This document shows positions 24,151 to 34,060 of a stretch of DNA of 64,000 bases, one piece after another. The position numbers and the translations under genes are program-made. This DNA comes from Heterobilharzia americana (lineage: Eukaryota; Platyhelminthes; Trematoda; Strigeidida; Schistosomatidae): positions 60,333,257 through 60,397,256 of the forward strand of contig OX104128.1 of assembly GCA_944470555.2 (NCBI GenBank), read 5' to 3'. Below the pieces are notes generated by a model. It was given only the letters and a program-made list of their open reading frames with translations. It did no database searches and was not told where the DNA came from. The first letter of the stretch is position 1, and every line of letters begins with the position of its first letter.

Positions 24151-24584
24151 ATGATGTAATGTCCTGTAATCTATTCGAATGTGTTAATTTCCTATAAACA
24201 TTGGTATCTAACCTTCCATTTTCTTATCTCCTCTTGATTTCGTAATCCAACATAGGTAATTATCCTTCTTTATTTCCTAATTCCAGTAAATGCTACTGTA
24301 TCATTGTGGGCTGGTTTTTTTTCAAATAAACATTCTAATATAGATTTATGCTCTATCAGAGTGCTCAACTTTTACCTGTATATTGGTAGATGATATATAA
24401 ATGCTAAAATAATAAATAAGACATAATTATAGCATAGATTACTTTAACATTGTATCATGCAACCAACAAACTATATTCTAAGCAAAAGCAGAAATCTTCT
24501 AATTGCAGTAACTACCTTTTTAAGCTTGTGCATTTACATCCCTTGATATGTTTGGATAAAGCAAGAAGGGCGGAATTTACAGAC

Positions 24585-25090
24585 TAATAAAATGGTATCA
24601 CCATTTCACTTCACAAGTCCTCTTCAGCTGATCCATCCAGTCTGAAACCATAGTGATTATTAAAACGCGAGATATTTCAAAATCACAAAGTCAATTGTCT
24701 TAAGTTTTACAAGATCACTGGTAATCCATGTAAAATGTAAGAGAATTACTAAGTGTACAGAGGTAAAAAAAAATGAATAGAGAGTTATGCAGTTTAAATG
24801 AGACAGGATCAAATGATAGTCACCAAGACAGTGAGAGATTAAACACACTCTTCTTCTGTAAGTGAAAGTCAGTCTGAAAGCGTTTTATTACAATGGCTTC
24901 TGTGAAACACAGTAATCTAGACACTTTCTGTATGTTAATTATTTCAAAGGAACTTGAGGTTTTAATCTGATTTCGTGTGTTTGTGAAGTGTCTGGTAAAT
25001 GCACTGATTAGAATTTTTACTTCCTTTTCCCATGCTCAGCGAACCGAACGGAAGCCATTTCTAAGAATTGATGTATTCCTCTTTCTTGAG
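24585..25090 (-). repeat. Left arm of a ~500-bp inverted repeat (PLE 3' terminal region)
   Basis: On -, this sequence is nearly identical to 26995-27502 on +. It begins (about 25090-25040) inside the PLE GIY-YIG coding region, passes the conserved RFAEHGK-like block, and continues through non-coding DNA to CCATTTTATTA at 24585. The same 62-codon open frame occurs in both arms, at 24660-24848 (-) and 27239-27427 (+), which shows how little the arms have diverged. That frame has no recognisable domain and is likely fortuitous. A hammerhead-like core lies at 24596-24630. Confidence 0.85.
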
Positions 25091-25504
25091 CCTATGCACT
25101 GTACTTTTTACCAGTTAACCTAAAGGGTATAAGGGCTTACTAGTATTTTTGGGTTATTCTTTAAAATAAAAACCTTTGAATGCTCTTATTACACCGATGC
25201 ACAGTTGTAATAATGATAATAGTAAAATTCTCTGATTTCTTTTCCATTCCTTAGAAAAAAACAGACAAAAGGGTCTTTTAAAATAAGAAGGGTAGATAAA
25301 AACAGTTTATTGTCTCACATTTCGAACTTCTATCATTAAAAAGGTGATGAAGTAGTTTGCCGTATTTTTGCATAGGATACTGTAGGAAATTCCTAATTTA
25401 TAATCAGATATTTCAGTTGTTTTTTGTAGAATAGTTTGACTTGTACGGTATTGTGCGCGGCAAAGTATAAGTATTTGACAATCGTTACTTAAGGAAGTGG
25501 ACTC

Positions 25505-26480
25505 TTCTCCTCTTTGAAGTCGGTAGAGGGTGGAGTAACGCAAGGCACAGCCCTGGATTCCCTGCTGTTTCTCATGTACGTAAATGAGCTGCCGAATATC
25601 ACGAAGTCCCGTGATGATGTAAAAATCTGGCAAGAAATTAAGAATGACGAATATATACGTGCCTTTCAGGCAGACCTAAACAGGTTGTTTACCTGGTCAG
25701 GGAAGTGGCTGATGCCTATCAACGCAGGTAAATGTGTGAGCATGCATTGGGGTACACACACAGCAACACCTACGATAGTGATGGTACTCCCCTACCGTCA
25801 GTACTGACTCACAATAAAATGGGAGTCATAGTGAGTTATGATTTAAAAACCACGACACACTGTCTATTGGAAGCAGCTCAGAGTTTTAGGACACTGGGCA
25901 TTATGCAGAACGTTTCCCAAAATAAGTAGTGATACGCTCACTATCTTATACACATCCTTATTTAGGTCTAAATTAGAAAACTGTTCACAGGTGACAAATC
26001 CTTTTCCGATAGGTGATGCAGACCTTCTTGAACGAGTTCGGAGGGCAGCTACTCTTATGATCCCTGAGTTGTCTGGCCTGACCTATGAAGATCGACTTAA
26101 GGGACTGAACCTCTTCTCTTTATCCGGACGCAGACACAGGGAGAGGTCTAATCGTGCTATACAGGATTCTAAGAAATGACACTGGACCTGATCTATCTTC
26201 TCTTATCCTTCCCATTAGGTTGGAACACCTCAGAGGCCATAGTAGGAGACTAAAAAAGCAAGGAACGAGCATAGTCTCCGCAGAGTACTGGTTCTCGTTT
26301 CGAGTAATCAACTCCTGAAACAGACTTCCAGAAGAAGTGGTGTCCGCCTCACCAATTGACTCGTTCAGAAGGAGACTGGACAAGCTCAGAAATCTACTGA
26401 AAAAGGATCAATATAGGTTCACAGGCTTCTATCCTCAAACAACAAACCTGAATCACCTTCTAGCCAAATTCAACTTCTCA
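25505..26480 (+). mobile_element. CR1/L2-type LINE RT relic
   Basis: Frames at 25514-25807, 25991-26179 and 26337-26606 together read the C-terminal half of a CR1/L2-like reverse transcriptase. The order is VTQGTALDSLLFLMYVNELP, then QADLNRLFTWSGKWLMPINAGKC, then DLLERVRRAATLMIPELSGL.YEDRLKGLNLFSLSGRR, then an SFRRRLDKL end. The FxDD catalytic box is missing: the expected place around 25610 reads SRDDVKIW, consistent with a short deletion. It sits between the arms of the inverted repeat, as a later or independent insertion. The family is inferred from motif style (SR1-like); it could also be Jockey-like. Confidence 0.7.
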
Positions 26481-26689
26481 CGCAAACTAAACTTTTTAAA
26501 AATCATTTTTATTAAACTAACATTTCATTTAAGGTTTGTGGAGATTTATTTAGTTCAGACTAATATTCATCACGAATTGATAGTTGGAGAACTATTACCA
26601 CTCTAATAGACAAGTAGCTCCAATTAAGTAGCGAAAGGTGTAAGTATTTTGAAAGTACGGAAATGTAACAAGACTGCTTAAAAGGAAAA

Positions 26690-27060
26690 GGAACAAGTTC
26701 TTTTTATACTCTAGTAACATGGGAAGAAGAACTGATGGTACGATTAAAAAGACGGTGCATTGAAGACACATGAACCGGACAATATCATAGCAATAACAGT
26801 TTATATCCTGCCAGCTGTAAGCGTCGGCTAGTCAAAACACTTTACAACAGAGCTACAAAATCATGTTCCTATAGACAAGTACATGCAGCTAGACTTGTAT
26901 CAGTATACAATACCTCATGCTTACTGAACCAGTCAAAATTAGAAAGCTACCCTTCTCATGTTACCTGTAACTGTATTTATGAACTCACAGGCAATCGCGG
27001 TAGCAAGTACATTAGAGAAACTAAGAGGAGGGCATCCATTAGGTTCGCTGAGCATGGAAA
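26690..27060 (+). mobile_element. Penelope-like element relic, GIY-YIG end, leading into the right arm
   Basis: Reads CIYELTGNRGSKYIRETKRRASI then RFAEHGK in one frame near 26970-27060. The Y.....YI(R/G)ET.R pattern followed by R..EH fits the PLE GIY-YIG nuclease. The IG of the motif has become IR. The region runs without a break into the inverted-repeat arm, so the arm is the 3' terminal part of this PLE. Confidence 0.65.
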
Positions 27061-27502
27061 AAGGAAGTAAAAATTCTAATCAGTGCATTTACCAGACACT
27101 TCACAAACACACGAAATCAGATTAAAACCTCAAGTTTCTTTAAAATAATTAACATACAGAAAGTGTCTGGATTACTGTGTTTCACAGAAGCCGTTGTAAT
27201 AAAACGCTTTCAGACTGACTTTCACCTACAGAAGAAGAGTGTGTTTAATCTCTCACTGTCTTGGTGACTATCATTTGATCCTGTCTCATTTAAACTGCAT
27301 AACTCTCTATTCATTTTTTTTTACCTCTGTACACTTAGTAATTCTCTTACATTTTACATGGATTACCAGTGATCTTGTAAAACTTAAGACAATTGACTTT
27401 GTGATTTTGAAATATCTCGCGTTTTAATAATCACTATGGTTTCAGACTGGATGGATCAGCTGAAGAGGACTTGTGAAGTGAAATGGTGATACCATTTTAT
27501 TA
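26995..27502 (+). repeat. Right arm of the ~500-bp inverted repeat (PLE 3' terminal region)
   Basis: The reverse complement of 24585-25090. The non-coding 3' part is almost identical between arms, while the coding inner ends differ more. Together the arms enclose about 1.9 kb. PLEs are known for terminal repeats in direct or inverted orientation, and this layout fits. A hammerhead-like core lies at 27460-27483. Confidence 0.85.
27437..27502 (+). ncRNA. Candidate hammerhead-like motif in PLE terminal repeat
   Basis: CTGAAGA at 27460-27466 is followed by GGACTTGTGAAGT and GAAA (27480-27483), then the hairpin TGGTGATACCA and an ATT triplet. Hammerheads are reported in terminal repeats of Penelope-like elements of other animals, which makes the location meaningful. 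Stem II would be GGACTT/AAGTCC if two bases had been lost just before GAAA; as written it pairs poorly. In the left arm, CAGACT and AGTCTG could form an outer stem I. The same lesion is present in both arms. Not compelling alone. Confidence 0.4.
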
Positions 27503-27599
27503 TTGTGCAGATCTTATCTTTCTTACTTGGTCACTATAATTTAGTTTGAAGTGTGTGAAGACCTCCTTTTTTTCAGAGTAGTGTTCATCATGAAATGAC

Positions 27600-27935
27600 A
27601 TTAACTACTGGACCATTGAATCAATGGTTCTCCAGTTGATGTCAGTCAGTCAGTCAGTGATGTATGTATTGATTCGTCACGGGAAAGCAACTTGTTTCGT
27701 GTTGTCTAGTCTTGAGTGCAGACAGAATCCTAGCGATCACATTTGCAATGTGGCGGCCAAGCTAGGTTGGTCAGCATCGCGGTGCATATTAGTAGATGTT
27801 AGTTGGATAGAGGCAATTTGTAGGAAGCTCTGCATGTCCTAGGTTTCGTGCTTGTTAGCACTAGTCAGCAAGGTGTATCTGCAAACCCGACGGAACTGAT
27901 GTTCCGCCTTATCGAGAGGATTCGGTCTACAGTAC
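27600..27935 (-). repeat. Family II SINE (hammerhead-bearing), antisense copy
   Basis: The minus strand shows the family II order, ending in the ribozyme-like block at about 27840-27880 (CTGACTAGTGCTAACAAGCACGAAACC). Here CTGANGA has become CTGACTA, so the core is broken. An antisense AATGTGGC...CCAAGCTAGG block follows at about 27750. Confidence 0.6.
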
Positions 27936-27939
27936 GGAG

Positions 27940-28640
27940 TTTTATTATTTATTATTTGTCCCTTGTGTTCTTAGTACAACATAGGGCTTCAGCAGCACGT
28001 CGCCATTTCACTGTGTTCTCTGCAATCTTTTCAATTTGGCTCCACGACTGGCCATAAGCTTTCATTTCTTCCTCACACAATCCCCTCTATGTCATCCTCG
28101 GATGCTCAAATGGTCGTTTCCCATTTGAGTTCCACTCCACACCCTGGCCTGGTGCATGTTGCCCCCAAACAGTCTTCTTAGTGTATGTCCAATCCAATCC
28201 ATCTCCCTTTTTTTCTTCTGCATATTTGTTGGGCGATAGCTTCTTGCTTCGCCGGTTGGTTCGTTGCCAGCCAGAGGTTTTCTGCTGCTTATTCGTATTA
28301 ATCTGACCTGATCTGATCTTCAGTATCAAGTGAGCGTAGGCGGCAGCTCTTGATGATGTTTGTCTGCAGTTTGTTGAGGATGCTTTGCGTAACGCACCAG
28401 ATCTCTCAACCATCACATGGAATCACTGATTGGACTGAATTAGTGTTGAAAACCTGGATCTTGTTCACATTGTATGCCGAGAGCAGTAGATCTCCACACT
28501 GATTTCAGGCTGATAAAGGAAGGCATGTCTTGCTGTGTTTTCAGTCCTGGCTTTGACATCCTCATCTGTGCCGCTGCATGTAATTGAGGCGATGCTTCCT
28601 AGATAAGTGAAAGAGAATACTTCCTTTAGACGCATTTGGA
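27940..28640 (-). mobile_element. Old relic of RTE family A (3' end)
   Basis: Diverged relative of the 3' 700 bp of family A copies 1-3. It has the ATT-rich tail (from 27944), the TTGTGTTCTTAGTACAACATAGGGCTTCAG block, the antisense of the WIGH/YHPTNMQEE region and the GSETW region. It is clearly older than the other three copies. It lies between an antisense and a sense family II SINE. Confidence 0.75.
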
Positions 28641-28880
28641 ACTAGACAAGATGAAACTGGTTGCTCTCTTGTGACCGATCAGTACATGTAACCCAGTCCT
28701 AGAAGAGATCAATGGCTGTCCGAATAGCTCGGTGGTAAAGCCACTGATTACAACACTGGGTGATGCGGGTCCCAATCTCAGGTGGGACATCACCTTGCTG
28801 ACGAGTATCATAAAGCATGAAACCTAAGTCATACAGGACTTCCTGTAAATTTCCTCCAACCAACTAACAACTACTCTACT
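28641..28880 (+). repeat. Family II SINE, 3' two-thirds
   Basis: Contains the tRNA-like stretch AGCTCGGTGGTAAAGCCACTGA (A-box-like) and a degraded B box (GCGGGTCCCAATCTC), then CTGACGAGTATCATAAAGCATGAAACC. The CTGACGA and GAAA elements survive but stem II is only partly paired. Confidence 0.62.
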
Positions 28881-29250
28881 ATAGTTTAGACAAGTAGCTC
28901 AAGTTAAGTAATGTAAAATGTATTTTAAAAGTTCTGAAGTCGAACTAGACAGCTGAAAATTAAAGAAAAACACAAGTTCTTTTTACACCTTCATAACATT
29001 TCATTGTATTTTTGTAAAACTATTTCTACAATATAGAAAAAGAATTATCACATGATTCATGATTCTTATTAAAAATATACGTTACAGAACTGATTATTAA
29101 TTGTTCATTTTTATTTTCTAGGATGTTTGATATTCTGAAAGAATTTAGTATTCTCCACACCATCCATATTCATTCTTGATGACTTAATGACGATTATGAT
29201 GACAAAATTGATGGTAATTGTAATGATAAATAATAAATTAGGTGGATTGA
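28881..29250. other. K2P gene 3' flank with possible poly(A) signal
   Basis: 28881-28990 is similar to 26600-26720, an unclassified repeat beginning AGACAAGTAGCTC. On the minus strand an AATAAA lies at 29115-29110, about 140 bases past the K2P stop codon, and is a good candidate poly(A) signal. Confidence 0.5.
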
Positions 29251-29435
29251 CTAAGATTTTGACTTTCTCTTTGATGATTTAGTTACACCCAAACGCTTTC
29301 CTATTCCTTTCAATTTAGCTGTTACTTCTTCTTCCATCAAGTTGAAGCACATTGCAAATAATGATAGACCAAGTGCTACATATAAAGCTAGAGCAATCAT
29401 TTTCTCTTTTGGATTTTGTGAATCAATTTTTGTAC
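29251..29435 (-). CDS. Two-pore-domain K+ channel, last exon (M4 and C-terminus)
   Basis: On the minus strand the acceptor ctag is followed by 185 bases, reading 60 residues and a TAG stop (29253-29251). The first two bases complete the Gly codon left open by the exon ending at 57840, giving ...IVPGTKID. The peptide contains NPKEKMIALALYVALGLS, LFAMCFNLMEEEV and a short basic tail KRLGVTKSSKRKSKS. Hydrophobic M4 ending in CFNLMxEEV is the hallmark of K2P channel M4 segments. It is too short for ordinary ORF searches and is supported by phase match and family fit. The very short C-terminal tail means most regulation would have to come from other parts of the channel. Confidence 0.9.
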
Positions 29436-29453
29436 CTAGTTAAGAAAAACAAT

Positions 29454-29785
29454 TATAAATTAGCCACTATCCATCATTACTATAATTAAAATACAGGTAA
29501 TATCAAGACATCCGTAAAGGAGCCCATATACCAATAGAGACAGATCAATTCAGTCCAAGCAGTTATATTAAGACTACACCCGTCGAATAAGAAGCGGTTA
29601 TCGTAGGTCGGTGGTGTAGTGGATAACACCTTGGCTTTTGAAGCGGTTGGTCCTGAGATGGAATCCCGGTGGGAATAACAACACTTACTGAGGGGCATGT
29701 ACATCTAGCTGATGAGTCCCAAATAAGACGAAATGCGCACCCTAAATTCTACTACTAGCCACTATCCATCATTACTATAAATTAG
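29454..29785 (+). repeat. Sm-alpha-like SINE with degenerate hammerhead
   Basis: A tRNA-like head has A-box TGGTGTAGTGG (about 29612) and a B-box-like GATGGAATCCC. The hammerhead region CTGATGAGTCCC...GACGAAATGCGC follows at 29709-29738. This order and sequence match Sm-alpha repeats of schistosomes. Ten bases, TATAAATTAG, occur at both ends (29454-29463 and 29776-29785). A 24-base block is repeated at 29461-29484 and 29756-29779, so the insert starts with a copy of its own 3' end. Confidence 0.75.
29700..29750 (+). ncRNA. Degenerate Sm-alpha-type hammerhead ribozyme
   Basis: CTGATGA (29709-29715) and GAAA (29730-29733) are intact. Stem II is reduced to GTC/GAC with a C-A mismatch, stem I ATCTAG/CTAAAT has one mismatch, and the cleavage triplet GTC is replaced by ACC. 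The lost triplet suggests it cannot self-cleave. Confidence 0.65.
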
Positions 29786-29841
29786 AAACTGCTAGGAATT
29801 AATTTGTACTGTTCATTTCTTGTTGGGAAGAAGAAAATGAA

Positions 29842-30074
29842 TTGGGGAAACATCTTAACATTTCCTCTGTACATGAGAATAAAATTGAAAGCAAACTACA
29901 AGGGTATAGAAAACAGGATTTTGGTGAATTCATAAATATCGGTTGGACTGTTCAAATGAATGCTCTACATACTTCATTATATGTATACCATGATGTAATA
30001 CAGGGTGGAACGCATAAGCATGCGCATTTGAAACTAGGCTTAGAAACAAAGGTTTTTGACCAGTGTCAAGTATT
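29842..30074. other. Intronic DNA, nothing recognised
   Basis: A short open + frame here (29842-30078) shows no known domain and directly adjoins the PLE terminal repeat; it may be an upstream part of the PLE. Confidence 0.3.
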
Positions 30075-31491
30075 TTAGCGAAGAGTCACTTTTCGGAGAT
30101 TTCATTTTCAAAGCTATTCAATAGCAACTTGATACATTTTTCTAGTGTAAGAGTTCGGAGAATGGACCCTTGAAACCAATGATTTAATGTTTTCAACTGT
30201 ACAAAAGGTACGTGGACGATACTTTTATTATCTGTGATCATCAACATGAATTGAATCGCGTTCTATAAACATTCAATAACTGCCATTTAGCAATTAGATC
30301 CACTCTTAAGGTCGAAAATGGATCGAAAATTCACTTTCTTAATGTAGAGCTAACAAGAACAGCTAATGGAATGTTAAATAAATTAATTCACAGAAAACCA
30401 ATGTAGAATGGTCAGCTGATGAACTTTAATAGCTAGGTCCTTATGAATCGTAAGTGAAACCTAATCATGTCTCTTGCTACTCGCATAAGACGAATCTGTA
30501 GTCCAGATGTGTTAGAAGAGGAAATTTCTGTTCTAAAGAACATCCTGATTGATAACGGATTCCCATCAAGCTTCATAGACAAAAACATCAGGCCTAAACC
30601 TCTCAAAGAGAACCTTACCATCGTATCAAAAAAGACACTCCAAATGAATCTAAACTTCAAAGTTGGTTATGTCGCTTACATTCTGAAAATGAGGATATCA
30701 AGCTTTCTAAGAAGAACATTCTTTGCATCAGTGTTGAGACTAGTATTCTCTTGCCGCCTAACGATTTGTACAAACTCAATGAGAAATTTTCACATCTGAC
30801 GACTTCTGTGTGCATATATCAATTCACTTGCTCTTGTGCAGCCAGATATATAGGTCGTTCGATGCGATCATTATCCAAAAGGGTTCATGAGCACTATCCC
30901 GCGTGGTTACAAAGGAGTGCTATAATTGAACACATCATGAACACGAATCACCTTATCTCAAGAACCGCCTCTTTCAAAGTCGTCCATAAAGTAAAAAGAA
31001 ACCTTCTAAAGGCTGTACATCTCCGTATTCTCTTCATTTCCGAAGCTCTTGCCATCTATATGCAGAAACCAGAACTGCGCACGTAAAAAAAGATCGTTCA
31101 ACCCCTTCTACTTTCATGACCTTAGTTTTCAGTCTTTGAATTCTCCTCTAAACCCTCCCACCTTTTCTTTTCATCTTTCTGTTTTGACACTATTTATTTC
31201 CTGAGTATTTTGCTACTCATTCTTGTTGCTATACTCTGCCTAAGATGACAATTCAGTTTCCATTTATGTCGTCATGTTGCGAAACTTCTTGTCCAAATTT
31301 ACTTTTAATAATGTTCACTACTCATCAGTTTTTGATTTTAATGACAGCCCACATGATTGGCACTATTTGTGTTCCCTGCTATGCTTGACAAACCCTTTCT
31401 AACTATGAAATCCTCACCATAGAAAAATGTATAGGTTTGCGATTGTGTACAGCTTTGAAAATGAAATCGCCGGAAAGAGACTCTTCGCTGA
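30075..31491 (+). mobile_element. Penelope-like element, RT and GIY-YIG, pseudogenised
   Basis: A 1.4 kb PLE copy. The RT catalytic box reads YVDDTFIICD at 30209-30238, followed by FNNCHLAIRSTL and KIHFLNVELTR, with stops after the Leu at about 30267 and at about 30405. A frame at 30467-30720 covers the connection region. The last frame (30751-31086) is the GIY-YIG nuclease: VCIYQFTCSCAARYIGRSMR, then RVHEHYPAW, then a TNHL segment and EALAIYMQKPELRT. Short inverted terminal repeats of about 40 bp (30075-30113 and 31451-31491) bound the region. It lies in the K2P intron on the opposite strand. Confidence 0.82.
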
Positions 31492-31869
31492 AATATATCT
31501 GTTCTTCTTTCAGTGTCAAGTACACATATGAAAGGGTTGGAAGGGGTATGAAAACTGATTGAGAAATTCTACAGGTTCAGGTTTAAGTACGCCATCATGA
31601 ATGACGTAATTGATGAGCGGTTAAGGAATGAATATTGGTAATAGATGTACTCACTAAACGGAACAAGTTCGTAAGGAATATAGGAATAAGGCAAGAACAA
31701 AAATAATTTAAATTAAGCAAGAACAACAGCTTTAGCAGAGTGGCATGGATCCACTTTATTTCGCCATTTCTCGTAAGCTGCTTACAACCTAGAACAATTT
31801 TAACATCAATTTACCTACCTCGATCAGGTGAGTTTGGGGATCTATGGGGATTTAGTGATTTTTCAGGTT
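31492..31869. other. Intronic DNA, nothing recognised
   Basis: AT-rich sequence between the PLE and a family III SINE. Confidence 0.35.
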
Positions 31870-32005
31870 GGTATTGATCATGGGGTGACATCAGTGGGCA
31901 CTGTTGAGGAGTCCCATACTAGGACGAAACAGCTGTCCAGTATTCCCAGGTTTCCAATGTTTCTTCAACTGATGTCAGTCTGTGATGAATACCAACTTGA
32001 AAAAT
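31870..32005 (+). repeat. Family III SINE, ribozyme-end pair with deletion
   Basis: Begins with the antisense outer end (GTTGGTATTGATCATGG.. on +) and passes straight into a sense ribozyme end. The hammerhead at 31897-31943 reads TTGAGGA, GTCC/GGAC, GAAA, AC/GT, GTC. Only the first core base (C to T at 31904) deviates. Confidence 0.68.
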
Positions 32006-32389
32006 GGTCAAAAACCTTTGTATTGCTAAGCCTAGTTTTAAATGGATATACATGTCTCACCTTGTATTACATTGTGGTATACATATCGTCAAGTATGTAC
32101 AGTATTCATTCATCTGAAGAGTTTGACCGAAATTTATGAATTCATCAAAATCTTGATTTCTATATCTTTGTTACTTGATTGAAGCTCGTTTCAGGATAGA
32201 AATATTTTCAACTAAAATCTAGGATAGCATTTTCTTAGTTACATTAGTTAAAAACCAACCGAAGAGCTATTCGGATTAGCTTTCGTTGAAAAACTTAGAT
32301 GTTATACCTTGTGGACCTCCATCGTTAATTGGCCCGAATCGATCGATCACTTTTGACATATGAGCTACAGCGTGGATGCCTCGAGATTG
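32006..32389. other. Intronic DNA, nothing recognised
   Basis: AT-rich, no recognisable element. Confidence 0.35.
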
Positions 32390-32580
32390 TTAGTATCTTC
32401 AAATTTGTTGATGATGGTGGATAGTGGCTAGGAGTAGAATCCAGGACGAGCATCTTGTTTCTGTTCCAGTCTCAGCGGTAACAATATCACTCATTGGGGA
32501 GGCAGATATATCTAGCTGACGAATCCTAAATAGGAAGTAATACTCATCCTGCATTCCACTGTTAGCCACTATTCACCATT
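32390..32580 (+). repeat. Sm-alpha-like SINE with degenerate hammerhead
   Basis: Ends in the block TTAGCCACTATTCACC shared with the 29.5 kb copy. The ribozyme reads CTGACGA (32516-32522), stem II TCCT/AGGA, but GTAA in place of GAAA. Confidence 0.65.
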
Positions 32581-33169
32581 ATTTTATCAAAAAAGTGTAT
32601 TCCAGGTAACCTGAAGGCTGTTGAGTCGAAGCCTATCAAAATCTAGGCGGTTTTTCAACTTGACCAGTCATCCGTATACTTCTCCACTTGTTTATGGGCA
32701 TTTTGCCGTTTGGATAATTTGAAGTTTATTCTTAAATTTTATGGATGATAAGTGAGGTAGGTAACAAAGTATATATCATGTGGTATATTTTGATATGCAG
32801 AACAGAATAGTTACTGTATGATGCTGGGAGCCAACTAGAAAGTTGATTTCATACAACATTTCCTGATGATCATTCTCATCAAAACAAGAAGAATGAAATC
32901 TACAGAAAAGAAAGCTTTTCATGTTATTTCGAAGCTTTCTTTCAACTGTTGGCTGGATTTGATAAACGGAAAGACGCTGAATGACATTACAACAACTATG
33001 AATGTGACAGTAAAGTAGGACGTTTATTTATAAATAGTTGAAAAGAAGATTTTGAAGTATCAACAGATGGTGTACGACGAAAATTTGATTTTAAATAACA
33101 AACAGCAGGATACAACATAATAATGGATAAATATTACGCTACAAGACAAGTAAAGAAAGTAGATTTATT
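32581..33169. other. Intronic DNA, nothing recognised
   Basis: AT-rich, no coding or repeat signal recognised. Confidence 0.35.
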
Positions 33170-33415
33170 GATAGTACTCCCATGACCAATCAGTGTGTTT
33201 AACCCAGTCCTGCAGGAGGTCAAACGCTGCCCGAAGAGCTAGGTGATAACATTGCCGAGTACAACACCAGGTGACGCGGGTTTCAATCGCAGGCGAGATA
33301 TCAATTCCGTTGAAGTTGCAGATACACCTTGCTGATGAGTGCCAACAAGCACGAAACCTAGGTCATGCAAGGCTTCCTGCCAGTTGTCTTCAAACAACTG
33401 ACAGAAAGTAGATTC
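33170..33415 (+). repeat. Family II SINE with intact hammerhead-like core
   Basis: Contains the family II middle (AGAGCTAGGTGATAACATTGCC) and a degraded B box (GCGGGTTTCAATCGCAG). The 3' motif is CTGATGA (33332-33338), stem II GTGC/GCAC with a CAACAA loop, GAAA (33353-33356), a stem III ACC/GGT, and GTC. It is the clearest family II copy. Confidence 0.7.
33325..33374 (+). ncRNA. Hammerhead-like motif of family II SINE
   Basis: All core blocks of a hammerhead are present: CUGAUGA, a 4-bp stem II, GAAA, a short stem III, GUC. Stem I is the weak point: CCTTG upstream can pair with CAAGG downstream only if three bases after the cleavage site stay unpaired, which is not canonical. I therefore call it hammerhead-like. 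Confidence 0.5.
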
Positions 33416-33984
33416 CGTTGAAGTCGCTACATTAACAAGATATGGATAGAGGTCGTGTTATATTACGTCAAAGGATTGTTATCAAAACAAGTTCACGCAG
33501 GTTGTCTTCTATATGCCGAGATCAGATTCAATTCACTTGATTTCAACTGATTCAGCAAATCGAAGTAGGATTGCAGTTTATTGCTTATCGATTATTTTGA
33601 AGGCGATTCACATGTTTAATTCATATCCTTAAGTGATTGAATGTCGATTGATAATACTTTAAGTTATTAAGATGGTTTCAGTCGAACGGCTCTTCAAATT
33701 ATGTTGATACAAGCGAATACAAGCATATCTTTCTGTCGGATCAGTACACTTGAATATAGTAATGCTACTGAAGATAATATGAGACGAGTAATTATTTACT
33801 TTTGACTGAGGAAAAGCACATGTGATGCTATACACAGCAACTCGTTTAGCTGCTGAATAGGTCTAGTACCAGTAACTCTTAAGGTTTTGCTCTCTTTTTC
33901 CGAAAGTTCATCTCATTTAAAGCCAATAAAAGAAAACTAGCTGTAGTATTTTACACTTATTGATGAACCAGCGACCATCAGGCC

Positions 33985-34060
33985 GGTAACCCAGGTGGTT
34001 GCTGGTTCGAATCCGACCGCGGTCCAAATTTTCATCTCACCTTTAATCATCACCAAGTAT
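33985..34060 (+). repeat. tRNA-derived SINE (family IV) fragment
   Basis: Contains the B-box-like GGTTCGAATCCGACC, a CCGCGGTCCAAATTTTCATCTCACC body and ATCATCACC, as in the copies at 39 kb and 44.7 kb. The tRNA 5' half is missing. Confidence 0.6.

Noticed and set aside
24660..27427. Identical 62-codon frames at 24660-24848 (-) and 27239-27427 (+) as a conserved small protein
   Set aside because: They are the two arms of an inverted repeat, so identity comes from duplication. The frame starts at an arbitrary ATG with no domain.
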